From NCBI GenBank assembly GCA_021155145.1, contig JAJNPX010000116.1, positions 1 through 5,656 of the forward strand: a stretch of DNA of 5,656 nt. The letters are read 5' to 3'. Of the stretch, positions 5,268 to 5,656 are shown one piece after another. A program made the translations under genes and the position numbers. Origin of the DNA: Acidisarcina sp. GTDB taxonomy: Bacteria; Acidobacteriota; Blastocatellia; Pyrinomonadales; Pyrinomonadaceae. Position 1 is the first letter of the stretch. Every line of letters starts with the position of its first letter. The notes beneath the pieces were generated by a model. It had not been told where the DNA came from, did not search any database, and was given only the letters and a program-made list of their open reading frames with translations.

Positions 5268-5656
5268 AGATCTTGATTGATATGAATATGAACAAGTTGC
5301 TTTTGTTTCCGCTGGTCCTGTTTCTATCGTCTCTCACGGCGGGGGCTCAGAACGTCGCGTTCGTTGGGGTGAACGTGATCCCGATGGACCGCGAGCGCGT
5401 TTTGGCGAATCAGACGGTGATCGTGAGCGATGGGCTGATCACGGAGATCGGTGACGCTCGACGCGTGAAGGTTCCGGCGGGTGCGATCCGCGTCGATGGT
5501 TCGGGCAAGTATCTGATCCCGGGCCTTGTCGATATGCACACACATCTGCTGTCTGACGACGACCTGCCGGACAAGTATGCCGAAGACGAACTAAAGACAA
5601 TGGTTGCGAATGGCGTGACGACGTGCCGCTTTATGATCGGCACACCGGAGCAGCTT
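5264..5656 (+). CDS. exported amidohydrolase, N-terminal part (runs off right edge)
   Basis: The frame opens at ATG 5264, overlapping the upstream TGA as ATGA, and stays open for 131 codons to the window end, so the gene is cut by the window and not necessarily truncated. Residues 1-28 are a signal peptide ending AGA|QNV. The first beta-sandwich part follows: VAFVGVNVIPMDRERVLANQ, then TVIVSDGLITEIGD and the G-KYLIPGLVDMHTHL signature at 81-95. His92 and His94 are the HxH metal ligands of the amidohydrolase superfamily (imidazolonepropionase / prolidase-like branch). The later Lys, His and Asp ligands lie beyond the window. The family hydrolyses C-N bonds in cyclic amides or dipeptides; exported members of this type are often dipeptidase-like, but the substrate is not determined. 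It is coupled to the metallo-beta-lactamase-fold gene, suggesting a shared degradative role. Confidence 0.9.
   Translation, partial: MKILIDMNMNKLLLFPLVLFLSSLTAGAQNVAFVGVNVIPMDRERVLANQTVIVSDGLITEIGDARRVKVPAGAIRVDGSGKYLIPGLVDMHTHLLSDDDLPDKYAEDELKTMVANGVTTCRFMIGTPEQL

Overview
The window looks like chromosomal DNA from an environmental Gram-negative bacterium of moderately high GC, most likely Acidobacteriota (Blastocatellia-like). This rests on four things: a run of exported hydrolases (M28 peptidase, metallo-beta-lactamase fold, amidohydrolase), a stand-alone Fis-type DNA-binding protein, a degenerate GGGATTT heptamer tract, and purine-rich Shine-Dalgarno sequences before several genes. The taxon is an inference. 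All genes I accept are on the + strand.

Layout. At 3-278 is the 3' end of an unrecognised gene in visibly more AT-rich DNA. A 226-base gap (279-504) follows, with an 11/12 direct repeat and an AT-rich stretch. At 505-1512 is an exported seven-bladed YVTN beta-propeller. The gap 1513-1706 is mostly a 126-bp array of 18 heptamers (1530-1655) with one canonical G-quadruplex motif. At 1707-2003 is a 98-aa Fis-like protein. At 2033-2263 is a small exported protein whose frame looks broken by one missing A; the restored frame would run to 2343 and overlap the next start codon. A perfect 10-bp inverted repeat (2282-2323) lies before the next gene, and its right arm covers part of that gene's Shine-Dalgarno. 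At 2337-3968 is a complete exported M28 zinc peptidase with a PA insertion, closed by a strong intrinsic terminator (3989-4018). At 4158-5267 is an exported metallo-beta-lactamase-fold hydrolase, coupled by an ATGA overlap to an exported amidohydrolase that runs off the right edge (5264-5656).

How the genes may work together. Five consecutive non-regulatory genes carry signal peptides, and in all five a glutamine sits exactly where signal peptidase I would leave the new N-terminus. The set looks like periplasmic or secreted degradative functions: peptide trimming by M28, hydrolysis by the metallo-beta-lactamase-fold protein and the amidohydrolase, and a propeller of unknown ligand. The Fis-like gene, the small gene and the M28 gene are close enough to share a transcript. 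The metallo-beta-lactamase-fold and amidohydrolase genes form a second unit after the terminator.

I see no CRISPR array, transposase, phage gene, tRNA or rRNA. I do not see a clear multi-gene undescribed system. The items most worth checking are the heptamer array, the frameshifted small gene with the hairpin at the M28 ribosome binding site, and the consistent glutamine rule.
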